Below are positions 55,860 to 63,998 of a stretch of 64,000 bases of DNA, piece after piece (within the stretch, counting starts at the first letter, position 1; each line of letters opens with the position of its first letter). The stretch covers positions 1-64,000 of the forward strand of contig JAEINY010000004.1 of assembly GCA_016342595.1 (NCBI GenBank), read 5' to 3'. Below the pieces are notes generated by a model. The model was not told the origin of the DNA. It saw nothing but the letters and a program-made list of their open reading frames with translations, and ran no database searches. Source of the stretch: Marinilabiliaceae bacterium. Its GTDB lineage: Bacteria > Bacteroidota > Bacteroidia > Bacteroidales > Marinilabiliaceae. The translations under genes were made by a program, and so were the position numbers.

Positions 55860-56027
55860 ATGAATATGCCATCGGGTCTTGATGAATACAGTGATCCAGA
55901 CAATGATAGAACTATGAGATATGGTGGTAGAACTGTCTGTTTTGTAATTATGCCAGACCTCCCAAAAGATTGGGCATTGGTACGTGTAGATTTTATGAAT
56001 CACGTTAAAGAGACCAATCATTTATAA
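55860..56027 (+). CDS. Possible 55-aa ORF or gene fragment
   Basis: Open frame MNMPSGLDEYSDPDNDR...GGRTVCFVIMPDLPKDWALVRVDFMNHV.. to TAA. The frame is also open through the 21-bp repeats upstream to a TGA at 55739-55741 without another start. Composition looks protein-like, but no family is recognised and no promoter seen. Ends 26 bp before the fluoride riboswitch. Confidence 0.3.
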   Translation: MNMPSGLDEYSDPDNDRTMRYGGRTVCFVIMPDLPKDWALVRVDFMNHVKETNHL

Positions 56028-56053
56028 TTATTTTACTACTTTCGCAGCAAGTA

Positions 56054-56107
56054 AAGGAAATGGTGTCTTCCTACTCAACCGCCTCCAAAGGCTGATGACG
56101 CCTGTTT
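56054..56107 (+). promoter_or_regulatory. Fluoride riboswitch (crcB motif)
   Basis: Shows the conserved core: GGAAATGGTGTCTTCC, then AACCGCC-tccaaa-GGC and CTGATGACGCCTG, matching the crcB-motif layout (GG-nn-AUGG, pseudoknot AACCGC, GCUGAUGAc-CCU). It lies 41 nt upstream of a CLC-F type gene, one of the classical target families. A TACTTTCG box at about 56037-56044 could be its -7 element. Confidence 0.93.
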
Positions 56108-56147
56108 AAAAATATGGAAGAGGTATATCTTTTAAACAGCAATCAGC

Positions 56148-57443
56148 ATGATTCAAAACAATCGTAACGTGATCAATTCAATCCGGGATTTTATTCTGAA
56201 AAAAGTACCCACGTTCCAGGGTATCTTAACATGGACGTTAATTAGCAGCATCATAGCCCTCTGTGTGGGTGCCTCCAGTGCTCTCTTTTTGGCCTCTTTA
56301 CATTGGGCCACGGATTTCAGGGAAGCGCATAAAATCATCATACTCGCTTTACCGGTCGTCGGCTTATTAATTGGCATCTTCTTTTATTGGTGGGGAAAGG
56401 ACATTGAAGCCGGTAATAATCTCATCATCGACAATATCCATAAACCCAAGAAGATTATACCTTTTAAGATGGCTCCCTTCATCCTGATTGGCACCGTGTT
56501 GACGCATTTATTTGGTGGATCGGCCGGACGTGAGGGAACAGCCATTCAGATGGGTGGTGCGATAGCTGATCAATTCACGCGCTTCTTTAAATTAAGTAAG
56601 CGCAACCGGCAAATCATTCTGATAGCCGGTATGAGTGCCGGGTTTGGTTCTGTATTTGGGACACCACTTGCCGGTGCCATCTTTGGATTGGAAGTTTACC
56701 GCATTGGTAAATTAAAGTACGATGCCATTTTTGCCGCTTTTGTTTCTGCTGTATTAGCTGATTTTGTCACGACTAGTTTAGGCATTCATCACACTCACTA
56801 TGTCATCGAATTAGTACCTGATATGAATTTGATGCACCTATTGATTTCTATCGTGGCAGGCATCTGTTTTGGTATTGCAGCGACAAGCTTTTCGAAACTC
56901 ACCCATCAAATAAATGCCTGGGGCAAACAATTAATAAAACTACCTTATCTGCGCCCGGTTATCGGTGGCATCATTGTGGTTGGAGCTGTATATCTGTTGG
57001 GTACTCATCGGTACATTGGTCTGGGTGTCCCCACCATTGTGGAATCCTTCTCCGTGCAACAACCCGGGTATGATTTTGCTTTAAAGATACTGTTAACGGC
57101 CATTACCCTTGGCATGGGTTTCAAAGGTGGAGAAGTAACACCTTTATTTTTCATTGGAGCCACTCTTGGAAGTGCCTTGTCATTTGTTTTACCTCTACCG
57201 GTGGGGTTGTTAGCAGGCATGGGATTTGTGGCCGTTTTTGCGGGGGCTTCCAACACACCGCTGGCCTCCAGTATTATGGCCATTGAATTATTTGGGGTGG
57301 AATGCGGGGCTTATGTGGCCATTGCTTGTGTGGTATCCTATTTGATTTCCGGGCATAGCGGTATTTACGGATCGCAGGTGATTGGGGAGCCCAAAATATT
57401 CAGTAAACTAAAAGATACAGGCAAGCGCTTGAAAGAGCTATGA
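56148..57443 (+). CDS. CLC-F type fluoride/proton antiporter
   Basis: 431 aa, about 10-12 membrane helices, CLC fold. Region 1 reads GNNLIID (89-95) where chloride CLCs have GSGIP, region 2 reads GREGTAIQ (127-134, gating Glu129) where they have GREGPTVQ, and region 3 is KGGEVTPLFFIGA. Loss of the chloride-coordinating Ser and the GNN/GREGT pattern mark the fluoride-specific CLC-F clade. With the fluoride riboswitch 41 nt upstream the function is well supported: export of F- in exchange for H+ across the inner membrane, induced by fluoride. Confidence 0.92.
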   Translation: MIQNNRNVINSIRDFILKKVPTFQGILTWTLISSIIALCVGASSALFLASLHWATDFREAHKIIILALPVVGLLIGIFFYWWGKDIEAGNNLIIDNIHKPKKIIPFKMAPFILIGTVLTHLFGGSAGREGTAIQMGGAIADQFTRFFKLSKRNRQIILIAGMSAGFGSVFGTPLAGAIFGLEVYRIGKLKYDAIFAAFVSAVLADFVTTSLGIHHTHYVIELVPDMNLMHLLISIVAGICFGIAATSFSKLTHQINAWGKQLIKLPYLRPVIGGIIVVGAVYLLGTHRYIGLGVPTIVESFSVQQPGYDFALKILLTAITLGMGFKGGEVTPLFFIGATLGSALSFVLPLPVGLLAGMGFVAVFAGASNTPLASSIMAIELFGVECGAYVAIACVVSYLISGHSGIYGSQVIGEPKIFSKLKDTGKRLKEL

Positions 57444-57460
57444 TCGTTTTGATTTCTATT

Positions 57461-57651
57461 CTATTTTTTCATCCACGAATTACACTAATTAAGCGAATTA
57501 GTTTTCATTCGAAAAACACCAAGCAGCTAAGCTGTTTTTAATTAGTTAAATTCGAGAAATTAGCGGACAACAAAACGGGAAACAGCGAAGCTGTTATCTG
57601 ACTCATTTGTGACCATTTGCGATATTTATGGTTTAAAAGTTATTTTATTAC
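57461..57651 (+). repeat. Long intergenic repeat, copy 1 (empty site)
   Basis: Aligns along its whole length with 61291-61596: CTATTTTTTC start, ACACCAAGCAGCTAAGCTG, ttagttaaattcgagaaatt, AGCGGACAAC, and the AAAGTTATTT...ATTAC end. It lacks the 117-bp element present in copy 2. The two copies flank the msrA-rarA-kdsA segment as direct repeats. Confidence 0.85.
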
Positions 57652-57675
57652 TCTTCCTTTAAAGAGACACAAACA

Positions 57676-57705
57676 AAAAGCAGCCTTTCTTTAAAGACTG
57701 CTTTT
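57676..57705 (-). terminator. Terminator of the 63-aa gene
   Basis: AAAAGCAG pairs with CTGCTTTT with an inner CTTT/AAAG; the minus strand continues TGTTTGTG. Confidence 0.65.
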
Positions 57706-57738
57706 GTATATTGGTACCACCTTTTTGTATTATATAAG

Positions 57739-57930
57739 CTATCCGGCAACGGATAAAAACAAATGGTGACTCAATTGATGATACTGACCATTAAATTCTG
57801 TATCAATCCATACCAGTAATTTTTTTACCTCCTGGTTCGATAACCACCTAAAGGATTTTTCTAACTCCTTCCGGAATAAAACCGGATTCTCAGCAACGGC
57901 CCTTAAGACAGATTTTTGGTGTTCCAGCAT
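57739..57930 (-). CDS. Small hypothetical protein
   Basis: 63 aa, soluble and helical (NPVLFRKELEKSFRWLSNQEVKKLLVWID). Has its own terminator and a purine-rich upstream stretch on its strand (AAAAAAAGAAAGGGT before ATG), which supports a real gene. Family not recognised. 57931-58149 upstream holds nothing obvious. Confidence 0.6.
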   Translation of the reverse strand: MLEHQKSVLRAVAENPVLFRKELEKSFRWLSNQEVKKLLVWIDTEFNGQYHQLSHHLFLSVAG

Positions 57931-58149
57931 ACCCTTTCTTTTTTTTTAATTCATTAGTAAATTACAAAAATCATCACAAAAAGGAAAGGGTAAAATGATT
58001 TGATTTTGACGAATGTTGGAAATGTTTTTACGAATCATTTGGTATGTCATAAACAGACATTTACATCTTTAGCTGTTCATATAACACACTTCGTAGCAAT
58101 AAAATAACAATACGGAAAGAGCTTGAAATTAAATGAAACCTGATATCAA

Positions 58150-58185
58150 AAAAGCCAAAGGGAATGATACTTCTCTTTGGCTTTT
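58150..58185 (-). terminator. Terminator of msrA
   Basis: AAAAGCCAAAG pairs with CTTTGGCTTTT, followed by TTGATAT on the minus strand. Confidence 0.8.
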
Positions 58186-58230
58186 AGCATTACACAAACA
58201 GGTCAAATGGCTTGTATATATTCTGACATT

Positions 58231-58839
58231 CTAATACGTTGGTTTTAATTTATCTTCAAATAGTTTTTTGAACTTCTCAACTTTCGGGTTGACGACTAAT
58301 CGACAATAAGGCTGATTGGGATTATTGGCAAAATAATCCTGGTGATAATTCTCCGCTTTATAAAAGTGATCAAAAGCGGTCACTTCGGTAACAATGGGAT
58401 CATCAAAGGCCTCTTGCTTGTTTAACTCATCAATAATGAATTCAGCTTTTCTCTTTTGTTCGACACTATGATAAAAGATGACGGATCGATATTGGGTGCC
58501 TACATCTGCTCCCTGACGGTTCAGTGTGGTGGGATCATGGGTGGCGAAAAGTACCTCCAATAATTCTTCAAATCTCACCACTTGGGGATCATAAATGATT
58601 TGGATTACTTCGGCATGACCGGTGTTGCCGGTACAGATTTCTTTGTAGGTGGGATTTTTAACGGTTCCGCCACTGTAACCAGCCACCACTTCATCTACGC
58701 CATTGAGTTGGTCATAAACGGCTTCGGTACACCAAAAACAACCACCTCCGAAGGTGGCCAGGGCTTTATCTTGTGCATTCATACAATACGAATTGAAAAA
58801 TATAAATAGTACAACGATATACTTTCCAGGTGTGTTCAT
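58231..58839 (-). CDS. msrA: Peptide methionine-(S)-S-oxide reductase, exported
   Basis: 202 aa from ATG 58839 (a GTG 21 nt upstream is less likely). Residues 1-23 form a signal peptide; the catalytic motif GGGCFWC follows with Cys34, then TGHAEVIQIIYDP, THDPTTLNRQGADVGTQYRS and YHQDYFANNP complete the MsrA core. Repairs Met-S-sulfoxide, here probably in the periplasm. Divergent from rarA. Confidence 0.95.
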   Translation of the reverse strand: MNTPGKYIVVLFIFFNSYCMNAQDKALATFGGGCFWCTEAVYDQLNGVDEVVAGYSGGTVKNPTYKEICTGNTGHAEVIQIIYDPQVVRFEELLEVLFATHDPTTLNRQGADVGTQYRSVIFYHSVEQKRKAEFIIDELNKQEAFDDPIVTEVTAFDHFYKAENYHQDYFANNPNQPYCRLVVNPKVEKFKKLFEDKLKPTY

Positions 58840-58929
58840 AACTCTTTTCCCAAGAAACACCTGAATCCGGGTTTTGTTTAGGCCTATTAAAAGGCTTTTT
58901 GTAATTTTGAACCTTTAAAAATTGAATTT

Positions 58930-60213
58930 ATGAGTGGATATCCTCCATTGGCCGAACGCATGCGGCCTCAAAACCTAGACCAATACATCGGTCAACATCA
59001 CCTGGTTGGTGAGGGTGCTGTATTGCGTAAAATGATTGATCGCGGAGTGATATCATCCATCATTCTATGGGGCCCGCCAGGCGTTGGAAAAACTACCCTG
59101 GCCCGTATCATCAGTAAACAGATGGAGCGGCCCTTTTACGTTTTATCCGCCATCAGCTCAGGTGTGAAAGATGTACGGGAAGCCATCGATAAAGCGCGAA
59201 AGTCCCGTTTTTTTAGTTCACCCTCTCCCATTCTTTTCATTGATGAGATTCATCGCTTCAGTAAATCACAACAAGATAGTTTATTGGGGGCGGTTGAAGA
59301 AGGCGTCGTGACATTGATTGGTGCCACCACTGAAAATCCCTCTTTTGAAGTGATCTCACCCCTCTTGTCAAGGTGTCAGGTCTATGTGCTCAAATCACTG
59401 GAAAAAGCCGATCTACTGGATCTGATGAACCGTTGTTTAACACAGGATATCGTGTTGAAGAAAAAAGCCATTGAAGTGAAAGAACACCAGGCGCTATTGC
59501 GTTTTTCAGGAGGTGATGCCCGTAAATTGCTGAATATATTGGAACTGGTAACCAATGCGGATATCAGCAATGGGAAGATAGAGATTGACGATGAGATGGT
59601 CACGTCCCATTTGCAGCAGAATCCAGCTCAATATGATAAAAACGGAGAGATGCATTACGACATCATCTCTGCCTTTATAAAATCGATTAGAGGCAGTGAT
59701 CCCGATGCGGCAGTATATTGGCTGGCCCGCATGGTGGAAGGCGGTGAAGATCCCAAATTCATTGCCCGCCGTTTAATCATATCGGCTTCTGAAGATATCG
59801 GACTGGCTAATCCCAATGCATTATTATTGGCCACCAATTGTTTTGAAGCCATCAAAATGGTGGGTTGGCCCGAATCACGCATCATCCTCTCGCAAACAGC
59901 CATTTATCTGGCTACCAGCCCTAAGAGTAACTCGGCTTACATGGCCATCAATGAGGCACAAGCACTGGTGAAGCAAACCGGAAATTTACCCGTACCTTTG
60001 CAGCTGCGCAATGCGCCTACGAAATTGATGAAAGAGCTGGATTATGGCAAAGAATACAAGTATGCCCATAGTTATGCCAATAATTTTGTGGAGCAGGATT
60101 ATGTGCCGGATGAAGTAAAAAACAAACGGCTCTATACCCCACAAAATAATGCGCAGGAAATTAAAGTGAATGAACGCCTGAATCACCTTTGGAAAAACAG
60201 ATATAACAAATAG
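58930..60213 (+). CDS. rarA: Replication-associated recombination protein A
   Basis: 427 aa AAA+ ATPase (MgsA/WRNIP1 family), acts at stalled forks and gaps. PLAERMRPQNLDQYIGQ start, Walker A GPPGVGKTT, Walker B LFIDEIHRFSKSQQD, sensor TTENPSFE, and tetramerisation domain (VYWLARMVEGGEDPKFIARRLI, NCFEAIKMVGWPESRI). A -7 box TAATTTTG lies at 58902-58909. kdsA follows after 4 nt. Confidence 0.97.
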   Translation: MSGYPPLAERMRPQNLDQYIGQHHLVGEGAVLRKMIDRGVISSIILWGPPGVGKTTLARIISKQMERPFYVLSAISSGVKDVREAIDKARKSRFFSSPSPILFIDEIHRFSKSQQDSLLGAVEEGVVTLIGATTENPSFEVISPLLSRCQVYVLKSLEKADLLDLMNRCLTQDIVLKKKAIEVKEHQALLRFSGGDARKLLNILELVTNADISNGKIEIDDEMVTSHLQQNPAQYDKNGEMHYDIISAFIKSIRGSDPDAAVYWLARMVEGGEDPKFIARRLIISASEDIGLANPNALLLATNCFEAIKMVGWPESRIILSQTAIYLATSPKSNSAYMAINEAQALVKQTGNLPVPLQLRNAPTKLMKELDYGKEYKYAHSYANNFVEQDYVPDEVKNKRLYTPQNNAQEIKVNERLNHLWKNRYNK

Positions 60214-60217
60214 AACC

Positions 60218-61039
60218 ATGGATATAACTAAGATCAAACGCATCAAACATACCGATAGTGGCAACTTCTTCTTATTAGCCGGGCCTTGTGCCATTGAAGG
60301 CGAAGAGATGGCACTTCGTATTGCTGAACGGGTGGTGGAGATTACCAATAAACTGGAGATACCTTACATTTTCAAAGGTTCCTACCGCAAAGCCAATCGT
60401 TCCCGCATCGACTCATTTACTGGTATCGGGGATGAAAAAGCACTAAAGATACTGCGTAAAGTAAGTGAAACCTTTGACGTGCCTACTGTCACCGACATTC
60501 ATACGGCTGAAGAAGCAGCTATGGCTGCCGAGTATGTCGATGTATTGCAAATTCCGGCTTTTATGTGTCGTCAGACGGATTTATTGGTGGCTGCTGCCAA
60601 TACCGGCAAAGTGGTGAACATTAAAAAAGGACAATTTCTCAGTCCGGAAGCCATGACCTTTGCAGTTAATAAAGTGAAAGACAGTGGTAACGACCAGGTG
60701 ATTTTAACCGATCGCGGCACCACTTTCGGCTATCACGATTTAATTGTTGATTACCGCGGCATCCCTGCTATGCAACAATTTGATGTACCCGTAGTGTTGG
60801 ACATTACCCACTCTTTGCAACAACCCAACCAGGCATCGGGTGTGACCGGTGGTAAACCCGAATTGATTGAAACAATTGCCCGCGCGGGTATTGCCGTGGG
60901 TGCAGATGGCCTGTTCATCGAAACCCATTTTGATCCGGCCAATGCCAAGTCAGATGGAGCCAATATGTTACACCTGGATCATCTGGAGAATCTGATGACC
61001 CGACTGGTGCAAATTCGGAAAACGATTAATGCATTTTAA
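60218..61039 (+). CDS. kdsA: 3-deoxy-8-phosphooctulonate synthase
   Basis: 273 aa, normal length. Condenses PEP and arabinose-5-phosphate to KDO-8-P for lipopolysaccharide. LLAGPCAIEGEEMALRIAE, IFKGSYRKANRSRIDSFTGIG, IPAFMCRQTDLL, NIKKGQFLSPEAM, TDRGTTFGYHDLIVDYRGIP, THSLQQPN and IETHFDP are all present. Presence of an LPS gene fits an outer-membrane bacterium. Co-transcribed with rarA and ended by the hairpin at 61050. Confidence 0.97.
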   Translation: MDITKIKRIKHTDSGNFFLLAGPCAIEGEEMALRIAERVVEITNKLEIPYIFKGSYRKANRSRIDSFTGIGDEKALKILRKVSETFDVPTVTDIHTAEEAAMAAEYVDVLQIPAFMCRQTDLLVAAANTGKVVNIKKGQFLSPEAMTFAVNKVKDSGNDQVILTDRGTTFGYHDLIVDYRGIPAMQQFDVPVVLDITHSLQQPNQASGVTGGKPELIETIARAGIAVGADGLFIETHFDPANAKSDGANMLHLDHLENLMTRLVQIRKTINAF

Positions 61040-61049
61040 AGAATAGTAT

Positions 61050-61084
61050 AAAGGGTGTCTGAAGCAATCAAGACACCCTTTTTA
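61050..61084 (+). terminator. Terminator after rarA-kdsA
   Basis: AAAGGGTGTCT pairs with AGACACCCTTT, followed by TTTAATG. Confidence 0.9.
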
Positions 61085-61290
61085 ATGACTGGAATTGTGT
61101 TTAAAAATAATCGTTATACAAAGCTGCGTCAAAGAATTGGTTAAAGTAGTTTTGTTTGTTCCGGCGCATGGAGCCGACTGCGGTTATCGACTGACTGGTT
61201 GCGCCGGTTTTTATGTGTTATCGTTATCATAGGGCTCCGTTTCGCTGCACCCTATGCTCTTACCTTGCGCTCTTTCAGAGCTTAAAAAAA

Positions 61291-61596
61291 CTATTTTTTC
61301 TTTTGTCCGCGAATTACGCCAATTAAGCGAATTCGTTTCCCTTTGTAAAACACCAAGCAGCTAAGCTGTTTTTAATACCAATTAAATATCAAATGCGATT
61401 GCTATCGCATGCGCTGGTATAATGCCGATACATAATCAAAGGGCGTTTAGAAGTGAAACGCACTAAAGGCACATTTTGATTAGTAAACGGTATAATTAGT
61501 TAAATTCGAGAAATTAGCGGACAACAATATAGGAAATAACAAAGCTGTTGACTGATTCATCTGTGACCAATTGTGGTAAAAAAGTTATTTCATTAC
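61291..61596 (+). repeat. Long intergenic repeat, copy 2 (filled site)
   Basis: Second copy of the 57461-57651 repeat, interrupted after GCTAAGCTGTTTTTAA by the mobile element at 61376-61492. Outside the insertion similarity is high in the centre and lower at the edges. Confidence 0.85.
61373..61495. mobile_element. Short non-autonomous element, copy D, with known empty site
   Basis: 117-bp body 61376-61492 (TACCAATTAAA...AACGGTA) between direct TAA duplications (61373-61375, 61493-61495). The corresponding uninterrupted sequence with one TAA is in the other repeat copy at about 57539-57541. Contains GCGATTGCTATCGC hairpin and GGTATAATGCCGATAC, the inverse of the core of copies B and C. Confidence 0.85.
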
Positions 61597-61610
61597 CGTT
61601 CCAAAACAAC

Positions 61611-61660
61611 CTGGCCCGGAGAACTACCGGGCCACAAAGATTATTTCGCTTCGCTCAACC
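61611..61660 (-). repeat. Dispersed GGTTGAGCGAAGCGAAA repeat, second copy
   Basis: Inverted copy of 26001-26050 with an intact GGCCCGG...CCGGGCC hairpin. Confidence 0.7.
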
Positions 61661-61730
61661 AAGGTATACATCATCCAATGATAAAAATATTAATTTGTGA
61701 TAGAGCTACTAGTATTTTACCTTATACAGA

Positions 61731-62837
61731 TTACCGATTGAAAAAAGCCAATACTGCCTTTAACTGTTCTGCCTGGCTTGCTAATTCTTCCGCACTGGAA
61801 GCCATTTCTTCGCTGGAAGCGGCATTTTGTTGGGTGACAATATTTAGCTGATGTAATGCATTGTTAACTTCGCTAGCACCACTCGCCTGTTCATTACTGG
61901 CAGCCGCTATTTCTTTGACCAAATCAGATGTGTTTTTTATCTTCTGAATGGTTTCTGACATGACTTCTCCTGCTCCTTCCGCTATGGCTAATGTGGATAG
62001 TGATAAATTTACAATCTCATCAGCTGCCAGCTGACTTCTTTCGGCTAATTTTCGCACTTCAGCAGCAACAACTGCAAATCCCCGTCCATGCTCACCACTT
62101 CGTGCTGCTTCCACCGCTGCATTCAATGCCAGAATATTGGTTTGCAAGGCAATATCATTAATAACGGTTATTTTTTCAGCAATGGTTTTATTGGCATACA
62201 TGGCCTGCTGTGCTTTCTCTGCCACTTCCTGCATCCTACCATTGGCCTCTGTCGATACGCTTTCTGTGCGTTGAGCATTACTGGTATTAAATTGAATATT
62301 GGCCCCAATCTCTTCCATAATGGATGATACTTCTTCCAGGGAACTGGCTTGTTCACTGGCACCTTGCGATAATTGCTCTGAGGCTTTTTGCATCTGCTCA
62401 CTGGCCACTGCTACATTTTGAGCATTACCACTCACCTCCCCAATGATGTTTTGAAAGTTTTCTACCAATTGTTTTAAAGAATTATTTAATTCCCCTAACT
62501 CATTAGTTGATTGAACTTGTTGTATTGTGATATTAATGTTTCCATCGGCCAGTTCTTTCACCTGACTAATAGCTGTCTCCAATGGCCGACGCAATACTTT
62601 ATTTATGTAAACAAATATACCGATGCCAATGGCAAAATTCATTGGTGTAATCCATAATGTCGCATTACCTCCCAGTTTAGCCTTTAAAAAAGACGTAAAA
62701 GCCACTACTAAAACGAATAGTACGATATAGAGGCTGAAGGTGAACATGATGGATTGCTTAAATATCTTCCTCAGAACAAAGTAGGCCACTGGAAATAGAC
62801 CGGCCAAAATCAGGAGTTGAATTACAATATCATTCAT
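61731..62837 (-). CDS. Methyl-accepting chemotaxis-like protein without sensor domain
   Basis: 368 aa. Three closely spaced transmembrane helices (about 5-20, 30-50, 62-80) with hardly any periplasmic sequence, a short HAMP-like stretch ([23 protein letters not shown]), and a signalling coiled coil with the conserved tip [41 protein letters not shown]. Glu/Gln-Glu-Gln pairs around 165-175 and 330-350 could be methylation sites. It should transmit to CheA/CheW, but no che or motility gene is in the window. Confidence 0.92.
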   Translation of the reverse strand: MNDIVIQLLILAGLFPVAYFVLRKIFKQSIMFTFSLYIVLFVLVVAFTSFLKAKLGGNATLWITPMNFAIGIGIFVYINKVLRRPLETAISQVKELADGNINITIQQVQSTNELGELNNSLKQLVENFQNIIGEVSGNAQNVAVASEQMQKASEQLSQGASEQASSLEEVSSIMEEIGANIQFNTSNAQRTESVSTEANGRMQEVAEKAQQAMYANKTIAEKITVINDIALQTNILALNAAVEAARSGEHGRGFAVVAAEVRKLAERSQLAADEIVNLSLSTLAIAEGAGEVMSETIQKIKNTSDLVKEIAAASNEQASGASEVNNALHQLNIVTQQNAASSEEMASSAEELASQAEQLKAVLAFFNR

Positions 62838-63293
62838 AATTATATAGTTTTATTGGTTTTATTCCCCTATTCTATATTCGGGACAGCTTCCTGACATTAG
62901 GCCGTTACTTAGCACAATACGGTCCCAAGCCTTTAAAAAAGGCACAATACCACTTGTACTATAAGGATATATCATATTGATTTATGTCCTTATTAGCCAC
63001 AATCACTGCTTTTAGAGCAGCTTACTTAAGAATGTCTGGTGTTGATTTGTTTTCCCGTTATCAACGGCTGCAAATATCATAATTTGGGCTGTAAATACCA
63101 TACTATTATGTAAAAATTCACTTCGGATTCCTTAGTGATTCAGATATAGCTTTGAAATTCTTATGATTAAAAATCAAATATTTCCATTTTTTGATATATC
63201 TCCATAAAAAAAGTGGCGATTGTGGAATGATTGGCTTAACTTATTATTGAGATTTGGTAAAATCCAATTTATTATCATTTAAAAGAGATTTAT
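62838..63293. other. Divergent intergenic region
   Basis: No gene or recognised RNA. AT-rich; should hold the promoters of the chemoreceptor-like and HU-like genes. I see no strong consensus. Confidence 0.45.
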
Positions 63294-63998
63294 ATGAGCC
63301 TAAATTATGCTTTATTAGAAAATTTACTGACTCCTGCGCCCAACGATTATATGGCCCAGGTTCAGAACGTCAAAAGTCATGATATCGATAGTGTGGTAGC
63401 GCGCATGCTGGAGCGGGGCAGTACCATTACTAAAACAGATATTTTGGCGGTATTGGAAATGTTTTTCGACGAAGTGACCAAGATCACCCGCGAAGGTGAA
63501 ACGGTTAACTTGCCCATATTCAACACCCGTTTGTCGGTATCCGGGGTGTTTAGTGGAGCCACAGATAGTTATGATGCATCACGTCATGCGGTGAAAGTGA
63601 ATGTCAATGCGGCTAAGCTGCTCACCGAAGCGCTGCGACAAGTTAAAACCCAGAAAGTAGCGACCAAAGAAGTTCAACCGATGGTGCTTGAAGTCAAAGA
63701 CAGTATCAGCCAAAGTGTTAACGATACCCTGACTTCGGGAGGTGTGGTTGAAATCACCGGAAGCATGCTTAAAATTGAAGGCGAGGCCCCGCAGACAGGC
63801 ATTTATTTCGTGGATGAAGATAACACGGCACATGCGGTAACCACCATTGTGGATAATAAGCCGGGGCGATTAATTGCGATTGTTCCGACGCTTGATTCGG
63901 GCACCTATCACCTGCAAATTAAGACCCAATACAATGGGGGTGGCGGATTAAAAGAACCACGGACAGGGACATTTAATAAATCACTCACTGTCATCTAA
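63294..63998 (+). CDS. HU-like DNA-binding protein with DUF4469 domain
   Basis: 234 aa. Residues 1-125 resemble the Bacteroidota HU/IHF-like DNA-binding domain (YALLENLLTPAPNDYMAQVQN, KTDILAVLEMFFDEVTKITREGETVNLPIFN); residues about 130-234 form the beta-rich DUF4469 Ig-like domain (GSMLKIEGEAPQTGIYFVDE, GTYHLQIKTQYNGG). Such proteins are usually present in several copies; role in nucleoid or mobile DNA biology not defined. Complete: the stop is at the very end of the window. Confidence 0.85.
   Translation: MSLNYALLENLLTPAPNDYMAQVQNVKSHDIDSVVARMLERGSTITKTDILAVLEMFFDEVTKITREGETVNLPIFNTRLSVSGVFSGATDSYDASRHAVKVNVNAAKLLTEALRQVKTQKVATKEVQPMVLEVKDSISQSVNDTLTSGGVVEITGSMLKIEGEAPQTGIYFVDEDNTAHAVTTIVDNKPGRLIAIVPTLDSGTYHLQIKTQYNGGGGLKEPRTGTFNKSLTVI

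Noticed and set aside
55689-56021. 110-aa minus-strand ORF with VD-MG heptads
   Set aside because: The heptads come from the 21-bp DNA repeat; it would be antisense to the region before the riboswitch and has no support.
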